Source: Gammaproteobacteria bacterium (GTDB lineage Bacteria > Pseudomonadota > Gammaproteobacteria > Pseudomonadales > Azotimanducaceae). From it: 33,968 bases of DNA. The translations under genes were made by a program, and so were the position numbers. Below are positions 33,913 to 33,968 of the stretch, piece after piece; within the stretch, counting starts at the first letter, position 1; every line of letters begins with the position of its first letter. The notes under the pieces are model-generated. The model had not been told where the DNA came from. It worked only from the letters and a program-made list of their open reading frames with translations, and ran no database searches. The stretch is from the NCBI GenBank assembly GCA_009837725.1, contig VXSY01000206.1:1-33968 (forward strand). The letters run 5' to 3'.

Positions 33913-33968
33913 ATGGATGGCGGCAAAGACGTGAACGACGAAAGCTATGTGCTCTACCAATACCGCTC
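33913..33968 (+). CDS. Start of a plus-strand gene, possibly GST/glutaredoxin-like (partial)
   Basis: An ATG at 33913 opens a frame that runs off the window after 18 complete codons. The visible peptide ends ESYVLYQYR, which resembles the beta strand before the CxxC of glutaredoxin- or GST-type N-terminal domains, but the active site is outside the window. Its position, divergent from the DsbA-like gene with a 49-bp gap, supports a real start. The assignment is a guess. Confidence 0.35.
   Translation, partial: MDGGKDVNDESYVLYQYR

Noticed and set aside
1-33968. CRISPR array, tRNA, rRNA, insertion sequence or prophage
   Set aside because: No regularly spaced direct repeats, no tRNA or rRNA sequence I recognise, and no transposase or phage gene in any frame that I could support.

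Overview
The window is high-GC, densely packed bacterial DNA from what looks like a gammaproteobacterium. Evidence for this is a full-length PBP1B-type bifunctional transpeptidase (an enterobacterial/pseudomonad/xanthomonad architecture), a TonB-dependent receptor of the Xanthomonas-Caulobacter subfamily, and a DUF6491-like exported protein. Genes for a CaiB-type CoA transferase, PhyH dioxygenase, SDR and DUF72, together with REP-like intergenic repeats, fit an environmental or uncultivated lineage. The exact taxon is inference. I see no rRNA, tRNA, CRISPR array, phage or insertion sequence.

Layout. 1-1924 (minus): an SDR oxidoreductase, a DUF72 protein and the start of a phytanoyl-CoA dioxygenase (cut by the window edge), the last two overlapping. 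1963-3192 (plus): a PlsC-like acyltransferase. 3193-3507: a convergent gap holding a 120-bp REP/BIME-like palindromic element. 3508-7855 (minus): an exported DUF6491-like protein, a Sir2 deacylase with an apparent 2-nt deletion, an M32 carboxypeptidase and a class-C-beta-lactamase-fold esterase; the last three are coupled by 1-4 nt overlaps. 8037-11633 (plus): a zinc metallopeptidase, a circularly permuted ATP-grasp enzyme and an alpha-E protein, a recurrent but unexplained peptide-modification-type cluster. A protein-kinase-like gene converges on them. 12478-12705: a second pair of REP-like elements. 12706-16253 (minus): a GST, a family III CoA transferase and a sodium:solute symporter. 16345-17947: a hipBA toxin-antitoxin module with a visible operator.

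18211-30727 is the most interesting part and looks like one sugar-responsive regulon. A LacI-type repressor gene is followed, with overlapping ends, by a GH3 glycosidase and a secreted clan-A glycosidase. Upstream lies a five-gene operon: TonB receptor, flavin-dependent tryptophan-halogenase-like protein, SapC protein, cupin/JmjC-like dioxygenase and a second halogenase-like protein. The palindrome TGACAACGTTGTCA occurs twice in the TonB-receptor promoter, once over a perfect -35 box and once at the predicted transcription start. A one-mismatch copy sits just upstream of lacI. The repressor is therefore predicted to control its own operon and the receptor/halogenase operon. The glycosidases suggest a beta-glucan-type substrate, but what the halogenase/SapC/cupin proteins modify is unknown.

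30879-33968: PBP1B and a membrane-anchored DsbA-like thioredoxin-fold protein (minus), then the first codons of a plus-strand gene cut by the window edge.
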